Shown one piece after another: positions 54,479 to 63,602 of a DNA stretch of 64,000 bases. The notes under the pieces were generated by a model that had not been told where the DNA came from, ran no database searches, and saw nothing but the letters and a program-made list of their open reading frames with translations. Origin of the DNA: Maribacter thermophilus (GTDB taxonomy: Bacteria > Bacteroidota > Bacteroidia > Flavobacteriales > Flavobacteriaceae); assembly GCF_001020565.1 (NCBI RefSeq), contig NZ_LDAS01000001.1:3971002-4035001 (forward strand), given 5' to 3'. Within the stretch, counting starts at the first letter, position 1, and each line of letters opens with the position of its first letter. The translations under genes were made by a program, and so were the position numbers.

Positions 54479-55609
54479 TCAGTATGTAAAAATGCTTCCT
54501 GTGATTAATAATACGGCTCCGATACTAGCTAAAATAACAAAAATAGTGTTTAAGAAAATGTATTTAACAATAGTTTTGAATCTGCCTTGTTGGTAGAAAT
54601 TACGCATGGATTTGTACAGGTAAATTCCAAAAAGCAACACAAAAATTCCATTACTGTCAGTTCCGAAAACAACATCTATCAAATAGCTAATAATGAGCAA
54701 TATAAAAAACAGTGATTGATTGTGGAAACTAAATATCAAATGATCGGTATAAGTGTAATTTTTTCTGATATATATCAGCCAAATGAAGATGGAGAACAAC
54801 GGAAGGAAGAAAAATGTGGTAAACGGTAATTTGGAAAATAAAGAGCTCACGTAGGCACCTGGCTCTCTTTTTGCCTTTAGTAGGCTTTGAGTCATGTTAA
54901 ACGCCAATCTGTTATTCAATGAGTTTTCTATGTTATACTTTTCTTCTGCTTCCTTATATGAATAGAGGGTATCTTTTTGTATTAAGGTCGAGAATATTTC
55001 CTGTTTTTTGAACAGAGCGGATATAAAGGATTTTTCAGAAGCTTCTTGGATCTCTTTCTTAGGGTCGGCCATGATGATGGAGTCCCTTATTCTGGTCTTT
55101 TCGTTGATCAGTTCTTCTAGTTTTAGGGAGTCTAGCTGTTTTATCAGTTTTTCTTTGTCAGCTTCTTGATCCCCAAAATCGTAGTCTTGGATCATGGAGC
55201 TTCCGAAATTTACGGGCAATTCGTTTGATTGTTGACCAAAACGGTCCAATTCTTCAAAATCTCCTGAAATTCCTATGAGTAAAAAATATATGATGGCTAG
55301 GCTTAAAAGAAACCGGAAAGGGTTGGTGTAAGAGACTCTTTTGCCTCCGATGTAATCTTTGGTAATCTTTCCCGGTCTTAATAATAAGGCGGTTAGGGTT
55401 TTAAGTAATTTGGAGTCGTAAGAAATAATGTTCGAAAAAAACTCTTCGAAAAAATCTTTTAAGGTCAACTTCTTGGTGCTATTTGCCTGCGAACAGTTTG
55501 GGCAATATTTGTCGCTCATGTCCAAAGGGTGTCCGCAATTTAAACATTCAACGCCACGGTGAATCAATTTATAGCGTCCCGCTGTGCGGACCTTTGTTTT
55601 GCTTTTCAT
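54479..55609 (-). CDS. DUF3667 zinc-ribbon membrane protein
   Basis: 376 aa from ATG 55609 (MKSKTKVRTAGRYKLIHRGVECLNC). An N-terminal zinc ribbon (CLNC...KYCPNCSQ) precedes the family block LTLKDFFEEFFSNIISYDSKLLKTLTALLLRPGKITKDYIGGKRVSYTNPFRF, a membrane helix, a charged periplasmic or cytoplasmic coil (about 140-230) and a cluster of four to five C-terminal membrane helices. Function unknown in any species. Lies 31 bases downstream of the T9SS plug gene and three before apaG. Confidence 0.82.
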   Translation of the reverse strand: MKSKTKVRTAGRYKLIHRGVECLNCGHPLDMSDKYCPNCSQANSTKKLTLKDFFEEFFSNIISYDSKLLKTLTALLLRPGKITKDYIGGKRVSYTNPFRFLLSLAIIYFLLIGISGDFEELDRFGQQSNELPVNFGSSMIQDYDFGDQEADKEKLIKQLDSLKLEELINEKTRIRDSIIMADPKKEIQEASEKSFISALFKKQEIFSTLIQKDTLYSYKEAEEKYNIENSLNNRLAFNMTQSLLKAKREPGAYVSSLFSKLPFTTFFFLPLFSIFIWLIYIRKNYTYTDHLIFSFHNQSLFFILLIISYLIDVVFGTDSNGIFVLLFGIYLYKSMRNFYQQGRFKTIVKYIFLNTIFVILASIGAVLLITGSIFTY

Positions 55610-55640
55610 TAGTGTTGGTGGTTGGTGCGCTTTGTTCGGG

Positions 55641-56888
55641 CTAGTTGCTAATGGTTCTTGAATTTGTAGAACCAATACCTATTATACTATCGTACATGTC
55701 CCCGAAATTTCTGTAATATACTAAAATAAGATAGTTGTTCTCCGTAAAATGAAAATTGCCACTGACCGTGTTCGTGTTTATTTCTCCTTCTTGATTCTTG
55801 GTAGCGTATTTGTAGTTGTAAAACCCTTGTTTGAGTTTTAGTGTGGCTTCCATCATGCCGTTTTTCTCATTGTACGTCATTTTATTTTCGTCTGTGAAGG
55901 CGTAATTGTTGTATTTGCCAAAAACATATACATCGTCCAGGGCCAAATCACGTGTATATGGCAGGCTAAAATGAACATAGGTGTATTCAGCTTCCCTAGA
56001 GGCATTGTCGCCCTGTAACGTTCTAATGGCGTAGTCGCCGTTAATATCGGGGAAATAAGTGTAGGGCTTGTTGTTTCTAAAAGAGTCGGCAAACAGGTAA
56101 TGGTTGTAAAGTTCGCCTACTTCAATCCTAGAAATTTGTGCGCTTGGGGCTCTTAGGTCGCTGGTGTCAAAGAGTAAAAATTCGTTTCCGCCGTAAAACG
56201 ATGTTTCTTGGTCGTACTTGTATACTAGCTCTTTGCCAAGTGTAAATTGTGGAGGTACATTATATATGGTATTGGGCCAAAAGTGATTTTGTATGATGGC
56301 CACCTTAATTTCTTTCTTGGGGTTTACCACATTGTAGCTTCCAGTGTTGACCGAGAACTGTACTACTTGCTTTTCGTTTAAAAATTGAAAATCACGAGAT
56401 CTCTTTACACTGGCGTTTACCGTTACAATGTCTTTATATACAACAAAGCGCCTAGAGAATTGTAGTTCGTAATAGTTGTTGTAGACCTCTAAAATGTAAT
56501 TACCGCTAACTTTTAGGCTAACATTGTCGTTTGGTATGGTTAGTTGGTAGTTAGAGTATGTTTCTAGCGTGTTGTAACTATTTTCGTAATTGGTGATGCG
56601 CTGGTTGTCTATGCCGTTCAGATACTGAGATTTTAACAGGTCGGATGGGGTCCAGTCGTAATTGCAATGCACTATTTTGTAATAATAATCCTGTTCGTTG
56701 GCCAATAAATCGTCGAATTCCAAAAAAATGGATTCCCCGATTTGTACTACTGGGAATTGGTCTTCCGTAGGTCCTTTAAATATAATAGACTTTATATTGC
56801 TTGGTGGGTTTACTTCTGTTTGTACTTGTGCTACAATGCTTTGCAGGCATAGAAGGCACCACGGTAGTTGTTTAAGAAATGAGCGCAT
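55641..56888 (-). CDS. Type IX secretion system plug protein (DUF5103)
   Basis: 415 aa, signal peptide MRSFLKQLPWCLLCLQSIVAQ. All-beta protein with the DUF5103 pattern: IKSIIFKGPTEDQFPVVQIGESIFLEFDDLLANEQDYYYKIVHCNYDWTPSDLLKSQYLNG, then SRDFQFLNEKQVVQFSVNT and FYNYKYATKNQEGEIN. A protein of this family closes the periplasmic side of the SprA translocon in Flavobacterium when no substrate passes. Supports a working T9SS, with PorT elsewhere in the window. First gene of a plug-DUF3667-apaG operon. Confidence 0.85.
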   Translation of the reverse strand: MRSFLKQLPWCLLCLQSIVAQVQTEVNPPSNIKSIIFKGPTEDQFPVVQIGESIFLEFDDLLANEQDYYYKIVHCNYDWTPSDLLKSQYLNGIDNQRITNYENSYNTLETYSNYQLTIPNDNVSLKVSGNYILEVYNNYYELQFSRRFVVYKDIVTVNASVKRSRDFQFLNEKQVVQFSVNTGSYNVVNPKKEIKVAIIQNHFWPNTIYNVPPQFTLGKELVYKYDQETSFYGGNEFLLFDTSDLRAPSAQISRIEVGELYNHYLFADSFRNNKPYTYFPDINGDYAIRTLQGDNASREAEYTYVHFSLPYTRDLALDDVYVFGKYNNYAFTDENKMTYNEKNGMMEATLKLKQGFYNYKYATKNQEGEINTNTVSGNFHFTENNYLILVYYRNFGDMYDSIIGIGSTNSRTISN

Positions 56889-56943
56889 ATAACAGGTAAT
56901 TTTGGGTTAAAGGTAAACAAAAAGGATGCCTAAAAAATTAACA

Positions 56944-56958
56944 TCGGCAGAATGCCGA
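56944..56958 (+). other. Compact hairpin upstream of nqrA
   Basis: TCGGCA-GAA-TGCCGA, a perfect 6-bp stem with triloop, between the divergent plug and nqrA genes. TAATTTTG at 56897-56904 is a possible -7 box that would put this hairpin in a leader of about 130 bases. No T-run, so not a terminator; operator or leader structure. Confidence 0.3.
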
Positions 56959-57040
56959 AATTATAGGTTAATTATTATGAAAACTTTTCAGTAAGTAGTA
57001 AATTCGCACCAAATTTTGTTAACCTAAGGTCTACAATAAT

Positions 57041-58393
57041 ATGTCAAAAGACATTCGAATAAAAAAAGGACTTAACATCAATTTGGTAGGTGCAGCGGAA
57101 CTTACTACTTCTAAAGCGGTCCTGAGCAATGTGTATACTATAAATCTTGATGATTTTCATGGGATAATCCCAAAGCTTCTTTTAAAAGAAGGTGCGGAGG
57201 TGAAGACAGGTGAGGCTATATTTTACAATAAAAATATAGAGGATATGCATTTTGTCTCTCCTGTGAGTGGGGAGATAGTGGAAATTGTACGTGGGGCAAG
57301 AAGGCGAATTCTTGAAATTAAGATACTTGCGGACAAATCTCAGGATGTAGTTGAGCATAAGAAGCTTGATGTTGAAAAAGCGTCTAAAGAAGATGTAAAG
57401 GCTTACTTGCTTAAAGGTGGGTGTTGGCCATTTATAAAACAACGTCCTTATGATGTTGTTGCCAATCCCGATGCTACGCCAAAAGCTATTTTTGTTTCTG
57501 GTTATGCAAGTGCGCCCTTGGCAGCAGATTATGATTACGTGTTAAAGGGTAAAGAAGCTCAATTGCAGGCAGCGATTGCCGCATTGGGCAAAATGACCCC
57601 TGGGAAAATTCATGTGTCTGTTGGTAAAGATGGTAATTCTCCGTTGGCTGCTTTAAAAGGAATAGAATTGCATAAGGTTTCTGGTCCACATCCTGCCGGT
57701 TTGGTAGGTACCCAAATAAATAAGATAGATCCTATTAATAAGGGTGAGCTTGTTTGGGTGGTTTCTCCACAAGACTTGGTTCTGATAGGGGAATTTTTGT
57801 TGACCGGGAAGTTCAGTGCGGAACGATTGGTGGCCTTGGCCGGGTCTACGGTTAAAACGCCAAAATATTATTTGACCAAGATTGGGGCGGAAATTTCGAC
57901 TTTTCTTTATGCCAGTGGTGTGAACGAAGAAAATTTCAGAGTCATTAATGGTGATGTTTTAACGGGTTCAAAAAGTCGTCCTGATGGTTATTTGGGTTAC
58001 TATAATAATTTGGTGACCGTTATTCCTGAGGGGGACGATTATGAGCTTTTTGGTTGGAACAAACCAGTTTTTAACAAGATATCCAATACTAGGGCACTTA
58101 CTTTTTCGTGGTTGCAACCTAACAAAAAGTATGATCTGAACACCAATACAAATGGTGAGCATAGGGCTTTTGTTGTAACAGGGCAATATGAGCAGGTATT
58201 TCCGATGGATATTTACCCAATGCAGTTATTGAAAGCATGTATGGTGAAAGATTTGGATGAAATGGAGCAATTAGGACTTTATGAGGTTGCTCCGGAAGAT
58301 TTTTCTTTAACTGAGTTTATATGTATATCTAAACAGCCCCATCAGAAGATTATACGAGAAGGGTTGGATTTATTGCAAAAAGAAATAGGATAA
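57041..58393 (+). CDS. nqrA: Na+-NQR subunit A
   Basis: 450 aa, first gene of the sodium-pumping NADH:quinone reductase operon. Peripheral cytoplasmic subunit without prosthetic group. Begins KDIRIKKGLNINLVGAAE, with FHGIIPKLLLKEGAEVKTGEAIFYNK and the RnfC-like block GGCWPFIKQRPYDVVANPDATPKAIFVSGYASAPLA. Cytoplasmic, no membrane segment. Bacteroidota use NQR as a main NADH entry point, exporting Na+. Confidence 0.96.
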   Translation: MSKDIRIKKGLNINLVGAAELTTSKAVLSNVYTINLDDFHGIIPKLLLKEGAEVKTGEAIFYNKNIEDMHFVSPVSGEIVEIVRGARRRILEIKILADKSQDVVEHKKLDVEKASKEDVKAYLLKGGCWPFIKQRPYDVVANPDATPKAIFVSGYASAPLAADYDYVLKGKEAQLQAAIAALGKMTPGKIHVSVGKDGNSPLAALKGIELHKVSGPHPAGLVGTQINKIDPINKGELVWVVSPQDLVLIGEFLLTGKFSAERLVALAGSTVKTPKYYLTKIGAEISTFLYASGVNEENFRVINGDVLTGSKSRPDGYLGYYNNLVTVIPEGDDYELFGWNKPVFNKISNTRALTFSWLQPNKKYDLNTNTNGEHRAFVVTGQYEQVFPMDIYPMQLLKACMVKDLDEMEQLGLYEVAPEDFSLTEFICISKQPHQKIIREGLDLLQKEIG

Positions 58394-58396
58394 GAG

Positions 58397-59665
58397 ATGA
58401 GCATAAAAAGTAAAATGCATGAGTTAAAACTGAAGTATCAGGGTAAAAAGATGGCTCCTGCCTTCAATGCCTTCCATACTTTTTTGTTTACTCCGAACGA
58501 AACAACCCATGGTGGTACACATGTAAAGGCCGCCGATGATTTGAAAAGGACCATGAACACTGTTATAATGGCCCTTGTTCCAATTTTAATTTTTTCAATG
58601 TTCAATGCGGGTTACCAGTATTATGCGGCTATCGATGCTGCGAACGGTACTCCCAGAACATTGTCTTTGTTCGAGAATTTCTTGACTTGGGACAATTTTT
58701 GGATCGGAATCATAAAGGTGCTTCCTTTGTTGGTAGTATCTTACGGCGTAGGACTGTTGGTCGAATTTATTTTTGCCGTAATCAAAGGGCACGAAGTAGA
58801 AGAAGGTTATTTGGTGACCGGGATGCTTGTTCCTTTGATCGTTCCTATAGATACGCCTTTGTGGATGTTGGCCGTTGCCGTAGTTTTTGGTGTGGTAATC
58901 GGTAAAGAGGTTTTTGGGGGTACAGGTATGAATATCCTTAACCCGGCATTGACGATAAGGGCCTTTTTATTCTTTGCTTATCCTACGTGGATGAGTGGTG
59001 ATAAGGTTTGGGTGTACCAAGCAGTCGAAAAAGCTGGAGGGCCAGATGCTATTTCAGGTGAAACTATTTTGGGTTTCTTGGCCCAGAACAAAGGGTCTGA
59101 AATGGCATACAGTGTTTCGGATATGTTCTTTGGTTTTATTCCCGGCTCTGTGGGTGAAACATCTACCTTGTTGATATTATTGGGAGGTTTGTTCTTGATC
59201 TATACCAAAATAGCTAGTTGGAGAATTATGTTGAGTGCTGTTATCGGTTCTCTGGTAATGGGGTTGATCTTTAATCAGGTTGTTGATATGGGCTGGGTTA
59301 CCGAGACCAGCAAGTTTTACGGTTTGATGAGTTTTGATTTCTGGAAACACTTGATCATTGGAGGTTTGGCCTTTGGTATTGTCTTCATGGCAACAGATCC
59401 TGTTACCGGTGCGCAGACCAATCGCGGTAAATGGATATACGGATTTTTTATAGGTTTTATATCGGTGATGATACGAGTCTTCAACCCTGCCTATCCAGAA
59501 GGAGTTTTCTTGGCGATCTTATTGATGAATGTTTTTGCGCCGACCATAGATCACTATGTGGTACAAGGAAATATAAAAAGAAGAATGAAAAGATTAAAGA
59601 ATGCTGTTATACTTCCGAAAGACTCGGATGGTAAGGCTGAAGAACTAAAAGCAGAAACGGTTTAA
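58397..59665 (+). CDS. nqrB: Na+-NQR subunit B
   Basis: 422 aa, about ten membrane helices. Carries a covalent FMN and riboflavin in characterised enzymes. The segment GSVGETST (250-257), following SDMFFGFIP, aligns with the region of the FMN-bearing threonine. Also GTGMNILNPALTIRAFLFFAYP and FMATDPVTGAQTNRGKWIYGF, both typical of NqrB/RnfD. Three bases after nqrA. Confidence 0.96.
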   Translation: MSIKSKMHELKLKYQGKKMAPAFNAFHTFLFTPNETTHGGTHVKAADDLKRTMNTVIMALVPILIFSMFNAGYQYYAAIDAANGTPRTLSLFENFLTWDNFWIGIIKVLPLLVVSYGVGLLVEFIFAVIKGHEVEEGYLVTGMLVPLIVPIDTPLWMLAVAVVFGVVIGKEVFGGTGMNILNPALTIRAFLFFAYPTWMSGDKVWVYQAVEKAGGPDAISGETILGFLAQNKGSEMAYSVSDMFFGFIPGSVGETSTLLILLGGLFLIYTKIASWRIMLSAVIGSLVMGLIFNQVVDMGWVTETSKFYGLMSFDFWKHLIIGGLAFGIVFMATDPVTGAQTNRGKWIYGFFIGFISVMIRVFNPAYPEGVFLAILLMNVFAPTIDHYVVQGNIKRRMKRLKNAVILPKDSDGKAEELKAETV

Positions 59666-59667
59666 TT

Positions 59668-60417
59668 ATGGCAATCAATACAGATAAAAATCTTTATACC
59701 GTTGCGTTTGCGGCGGTTATGGTAATCGTGGTAGGTTCTCTATTGGCCTTTGTGGCTTCTTCGCTTAGTGGTAGAATTGATGAGAATATGCGTTTTGAAA
59801 AACAACAGAACATTCTTTATGCCATGGGTGTTAACGAGAATGTTGGCACAGGGGACGTGAGCTTTGTTCCTACGAATATTGTTGAGGATGAATTTTCAAA
59901 ATACATAAAAGAGCAATTCGTTATCAAGGGATCCGAGGTTATTAAGAACGATGAGGCTTATTTAATAGATGTAAAGAAAGAAGTTGCAAAGGCAAAAAAA
60001 GGAGAAGTTCCTGAACTTCCATTGTTCATAGGTGAAAAGGACGGTAAGAAGTATTACATCATACCTATGTACGGTAAGGGGCTTTGGGATGCTATTTGGG
60101 GCTTTATTTCATTGGACGAGAATATGGTAGTTCAAGGTGTCTTCTTTGACCATAAAGGTGAAACACCAGGTTTGGGTGCAAATATCAACCAAAGATATTT
60201 TATGGACGATTTTATCGGGGAAAGTATAATGTCGGGTAATTCGTTCGAGGGTATCAAAGTTGCGAAAGGCAATAATGATCCTTTGAACAACGATAAAGAG
60301 GATAATGAGGTAGATGCCCTGGCGGGTGCTACCATTACAGGGAACGGTGTTTCTGCAATGATCAAGGAAACAGTGAATCTTTACAAAGATTATTTAAAAA
60401 CTATTAGAACAAATTAA
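59668..60417 (+). CDS. nqrC: Na+-NQR subunit C
   Basis: 249 aa, one N-terminal membrane helix (about 10-32) and a large periplasmic FMN domain. The flavinylation motif is complete: DALAGATIT at 216-224, with T222 as the acceptor modified by ApbE. GKGLWDAIWGFISLD and DHKGETPGLGANI are the usual flanking blocks. Two bases after nqrB. apbE lies 3.2 kb downstream. Confidence 0.96.
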   Translation: MAINTDKNLYTVAFAAVMVIVVGSLLAFVASSLSGRIDENMRFEKQQNILYAMGVNENVGTGDVSFVPTNIVEDEFSKYIKEQFVIKGSEVIKNDEAYLIDVKKEVAKAKKGEVPELPLFIGEKDGKKYYIIPMYGKGLWDAIWGFISLDENMVVQGVFFDHKGETPGLGANINQRYFMDDFIGESIMSGNSFEGIKVAKGNNDPLNNDKEDNEVDALAGATITGNGVSAMIKETVNLYKDYLKTIRTN

Positions 60418-60418
60418 T

Positions 60419-61066
60419 ATGGCACTTTTATCAAAAAAAGATACCAATCTAATTACCGATCCGCTGGCGGATAATAACCCTATTACCATTCAGGTATTGG
60501 GTATATGTTCGGCCCTGGCGATTACAGCTGAGTTAAAGGCTTCGTTGGTTATGGCCGTTTCGGTGATGTTTGTATTGGCTATGGGTAATGTGGTTATTTC
60601 CTTGATGAGGAATATAATTCCTTCTAAAATCAGGATTATTGTACAGTTGATCGTCGTGGCTACGTTGGTGATTATAGTAGACCAAGTGCTAAAGGCATTT
60701 GCCTACGAGCTCAGTAAAACCTTAGCGGTTTTTGTAGGTCTTATTATTACTAACTGTATTATCATGGGGCGTTTTGAGGCTTTTGCCTTGGGTAACGGTC
60801 CGTGGAGATCTTTTTTAGATGGTATAGGAAACTCAATGGGGTACGGTCTTATCTTGGTGATCGTTGGCTTTTTTAGAGAGTTGTTAGGTTCCGGAACTTT
60901 GTTCGGAATACCGGTTTTAGGTGACCCTATAGAAAAAACAGGGTTGTATTCCATCGGTTACGAGAATAATGGTTTTATGATTATTCCTCCGGCGGCCTTG
61001 ATCGTTGTTGGTATTATTATATGGGTACAACGTTCTAGAAACCCGGCATTGGTAGAAGAAAATTAA
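60419..61066 (+). CDS. nqrD: Na+-NQR subunit D
   Basis: 215 aa, six membrane helices. Cysteines C30 (VLGICSALAIT) and C113 (LIITNCIIMGRFEAFA) are in the places that, with two in NqrE, hold an intramembrane iron-sulfur centre in structures of the enzyme. One base after nqrC, 21 before nqrE. Confidence 0.96.
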   Translation: MALLSKKDTNLITDPLADNNPITIQVLGICSALAITAELKASLVMAVSVMFVLAMGNVVISLMRNIIPSKIRIIVQLIVVATLVIIVDQVLKAFAYELSKTLAVFVGLIITNCIIMGRFEAFALGNGPWRSFLDGIGNSMGYGLILVIVGFFRELLGSGTLFGIPVLGDPIEKTGLYSIGYENNGFMIIPPAALIVVGIIIWVQRSRNPALVEEN

Positions 61067-61087
61067 GAACATACTTAAGACAATATT

Positions 61088-61852
61088 ATGTTAGAGCATA
61101 TAGAGTTATTTTTTAGATCAATTTTTATTGATAACATGGTGTTTGCCGTGTTCTTGGGAATGTGTTCCTATTTGGCCGTTTCCAAAAAAGTTGCCACTGC
61201 CGTAGGTTTAGGGGCTGCCGTAATTTTTGTATTGGCGGTAACAGTACCCATGAACTGGTTATTGGATAAATACTTATTACAAGACGGGGCTTTGGTGTGG
61301 TTAGGACCCGAATATGCGGATTATAATTTGAGTTTTCTCTCTTTTATTCTTTTCATAGCAACCATAGCTACTATGGTGCAGTTAGTAGAGATCGTTGTCG
61401 AAAAATTCTCCCCTTCGTTATATAACTCACTGGGTATATTTTTGCCTTTGATCGCTGTAAACTGTGCTATCCTTGGTGGTTCATTGTTTATGCAGTCTAG
61501 ACAGATAGAAACTTTTGGTCTAGCTTTTAATTATGGCCTTAGTTCAGGTATCGGTTGGTTTTTAGCTATTCTTGCGATTGCCGCTATCAGGGAAAAGATT
61601 AGATATTCAAATGTTCCGGCTCCACTGCGCGGCTTGGGTATTACATTTATTATTACCGGCCTAATGGGTATTGGTTTCCAGAGTTTCGGAGGAATGTTGA
61701 CAGGAGGTGATGAGGCTCCAGAACCTGTTCAGGAAGCTGCAACCATAGAAGCAAAAAGCGAAAACGAAATTTTACCCGAAAAGAAAGAGGTAAGTGAAAT
61801 TAAATCGGAGATAGACGAAAAAGAAATCTCTTTTAACGATATAAAAAAATAA
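61088..61852 (+). CDS. nqrE: Na+-NQR subunit E with acidic C-terminal extension
   Basis: 254 aa against about 200 in Vibrio. Six-helix core to about residue 203, with the iron-sulfur cysteines C26 (LGMCSYLAVSKK) and C126 (AVNCAILGG). Residues 205-254 form an added, charged, Glu/Lys-rich tail (GGDEAPEPVQEAAT, EKKEVSEIKSEIDEKE) with no hydrophobic part. Such tails occur in some Bacteroidota NqrE; role unknown. Two bases before nqrF. Confidence 0.95.
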   Translation: MLEHIELFFRSIFIDNMVFAVFLGMCSYLAVSKKVATAVGLGAAVIFVLAVTVPMNWLLDKYLLQDGALVWLGPEYADYNLSFLSFILFIATIATMVQLVEIVVEKFSPSLYNSLGIFLPLIAVNCAILGGSLFMQSRQIETFGLAFNYGLSSGIGWFLAILAIAAIREKIRYSNVPAPLRGLGITFIITGLMGIGFQSFGGMLTGGDEAPEPVQEAATIEAKSENEILPEKKEVSEIKSEIDEKEISFNDIKK

Positions 61853-61854
61853 GC

Positions 61855-63162
61855 ATGATTTTAGCTGCAAGTACAGGTGGTACAATATTGATAACTGTTG
61901 TTGCCTTTTTGATACTTTTAATGATTTTGGTAGCATTATTACTGTTTACCAAAGAAAAACTATCCCCTTCAGGCCCTGTTACCATTACTATAAACGGAGA
62001 AAAGAAAGTTGAGGTGGCTTCTGGAAATTCGTTGCTATCTACATTGGGTAACCAAAAAATATTTTTACCCTCTGCATGTGGTGGTGGTGGTACTTGTCTC
62101 CAATGTGAATGTCACGTACTTTCTGGTGGTGGCGAGGCATTGCCTACCGAAACTCCACACTTCTCCAAGAAAGAACTTAATCAAGGGGCACGTTTGGCTT
62201 GTCAGGTAAAGGTTAAACAAGATATGGACATTACCATTCCTGAAGAGGTATTCGGTATTAAGAAATGGAAGGCCAAAGTTGTAAGAAACTATAACGTTGC
62301 ATCTTTTATTAAGGAGTTTGTTGTTGAAATTCCTGAAGATATGGGCTACAAAGCAGGTGGTTATATACAGATAGAGATACCTAAGTGTGAGGTAAAATAT
62401 TCTGATATAGATATTACCGCTCACCCAGAAGAACATGAAACGCCAGATAAATTTCAGGCAGAATGGGACAAGTTTAATCTATGGCCGTTGGTAATGAAGA
62501 ACCCAGAAACGGTAGAACGTGCTTACTCTATGGCCTCTTACCCTGCAGAAGGGCGTGAGATTATGTTGAACGTTCGTATTGCCACTCCGCCTTGGGACAG
62601 AGCTAAAAATGGTTGGATGGATGTAAATCCGGGTATAGCCTCTTCGTACATATTTTCACTAAAACCTGGTGACGAATGTGTTATTTCCGGACCTTATGGA
62701 GAGTTCTTCATTAATGAGTCCGATTCAGAAATGTTATATGTAGGTGGTGGTGCAGGTATGGCGCCAATGAGGTCTCATTTATATCATTTGTTCAAGACTT
62801 TAAAAACCGATAGAAAAGTTACTTATTGGTATGGAGGGCGCTCTAAAAGAGAGTTGTTTTATTTAGAGCATTTTTACGAACTAGAAAAAGAGTTCCCTAA
62901 TTTTAAATTCTATTTGGCCCTTTCAGAACCTTTGGAGGAAGATAACTGGAAGGTAAAAGAGAGTATAGATGCACCTGGTGATGGTTTTGTAGGGTTTATT
63001 CATAATTGTGTAATTGAACACTATTTAAGTAAACACGAATCGCCAGAGGATATAGAATTGTATTTCTGTGGACCTCCTTTGATGAATAAAGCAGTTCAGA
63101 AGATGGGTGAAGATTTTGGTATCCCTGATGAACATATTCGCTTTGACGATTTCGGTGGATAA
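61855..63162 (+). CDS. nqrF: Na+-NQR subunit F, NADH-oxidising flavoprotein
   Basis: 435 aa. One N-terminal membrane helix (about 9-31), a 2Fe-2S ferredoxin domain with cysteines in SACGGGGTCLQCECHV (Cys 74-85 area) and LACQVKV, then FAD (RAYSMASYP) and NADH (YVGGGAGMAPMRSHL; LYFCGPPLMNKAV) domains ending in IRFDDFGG. Takes electrons from NADH at the start of the chain. Last nqr gene before a strong terminator. Confidence 0.97.
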   Translation: MILAASTGGTILITVVAFLILLMILVALLLFTKEKLSPSGPVTITINGEKKVEVASGNSLLSTLGNQKIFLPSACGGGGTCLQCECHVLSGGGEALPTETPHFSKKELNQGARLACQVKVKQDMDITIPEEVFGIKKWKAKVVRNYNVASFIKEFVVEIPEDMGYKAGGYIQIEIPKCEVKYSDIDITAHPEEHETPDKFQAEWDKFNLWPLVMKNPETVERAYSMASYPAEGREIMLNVRIATPPWDRAKNGWMDVNPGIASSYIFSLKPGDECVISGPYGEFFINESDSEMLYVGGGAGMAPMRSHLYHLFKTLKTDRKVTYWYGGRSKRELFYLEHFYELEKEFPNFKFYLALSEPLEEDNWKVKESIDAPGDGFVGFIHNCVIEHYLSKHESPEDIELYFCGPPLMNKAVQKMGEDFGIPDEHIRFDDFGG

Positions 63163-63186
63163 ATAAATTTCACTCAGTAATAAATT

Positions 63187-63222
63187 AAAAACCGATATGT
63201 GTATTCATATCGGTTTTTTTAG
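63187..63222 (+). terminator. Terminator after nqrF
   Basis: AAAACCGATATG, loop TGTATT, CATATCGGTTTTTTT: a strong stem and T-run 24 bases after nqrF, with the next gene starting only 12 bases further on the same strand. Confidence 0.85.
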
Positions 63223-63233
63223 AATAAGTTTTC

Positions 63234-63602
63234 ATGAAGGCATTAACAGAACAGGAGTTGCATAATTTGGCAATGAACTTGGTCGGAAAGCAATTAGAGG
63301 AACAAGGCTATGAATTCTTGGCTGTGAACAGTGAGTTGAGAAAGAACCCGCAATTTGTGTGTATCAAGAATAAGCAGATGAGCTTTATTGTTGTCAAGGC
63401 CATTGAGTACCCTGGTGACCCCAAAGATCTAGACCTGTTAAGGGCAGATTTGAATAAAATGAGGGATCATGCCCTTAAATTTGATGCTAGAACATTTTAT
63501 GCCGGTGTTGGTTTGGTGAATGCTAAAGACCATAATTTGCCGGTATATCTGAACGAGGAATATATTGTTGACTATGACGGATTAATTGAGATTAAGGAAT
63601 GA
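63234..63602 (+). CDS. 122-aa protein between nqrF and apbE
   Basis: Soluble, without signal peptide. Homologues in flavobacteria are often labelled NQR subunit F, but this protein has no ferredoxin or flavin motif and is not NqrF. The order helix-(GKQLEEQGYEFLAVNSELRKNPQFVCIKNKQMSFIVVKA) recalls the PD-(D/E)xK nuclease fold of the YraN/UPF0102 type, with the Lys of E-x-K kept in VVKA but the acidic partners not evident. Its stop overlaps the apbE start (ATGA), so it is coupled to the flavin transferase. Function unknown. Confidence 0.75.
   Translation: MKALTEQELHNLAMNLVGKQLEEQGYEFLAVNSELRKNPQFVCIKNKQMSFIVVKAIEYPGDPKDLDLLRADLNKMRDHALKFDARTFYAGVGLVNAKDHNLPVYLNEEYIVDYDGLIEIKE

Noticed and set aside
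56944..56958. Terminator or attenuator before nqrA
   Set aside because: The hairpin is perfect but short and has no T-run after it on either strand.
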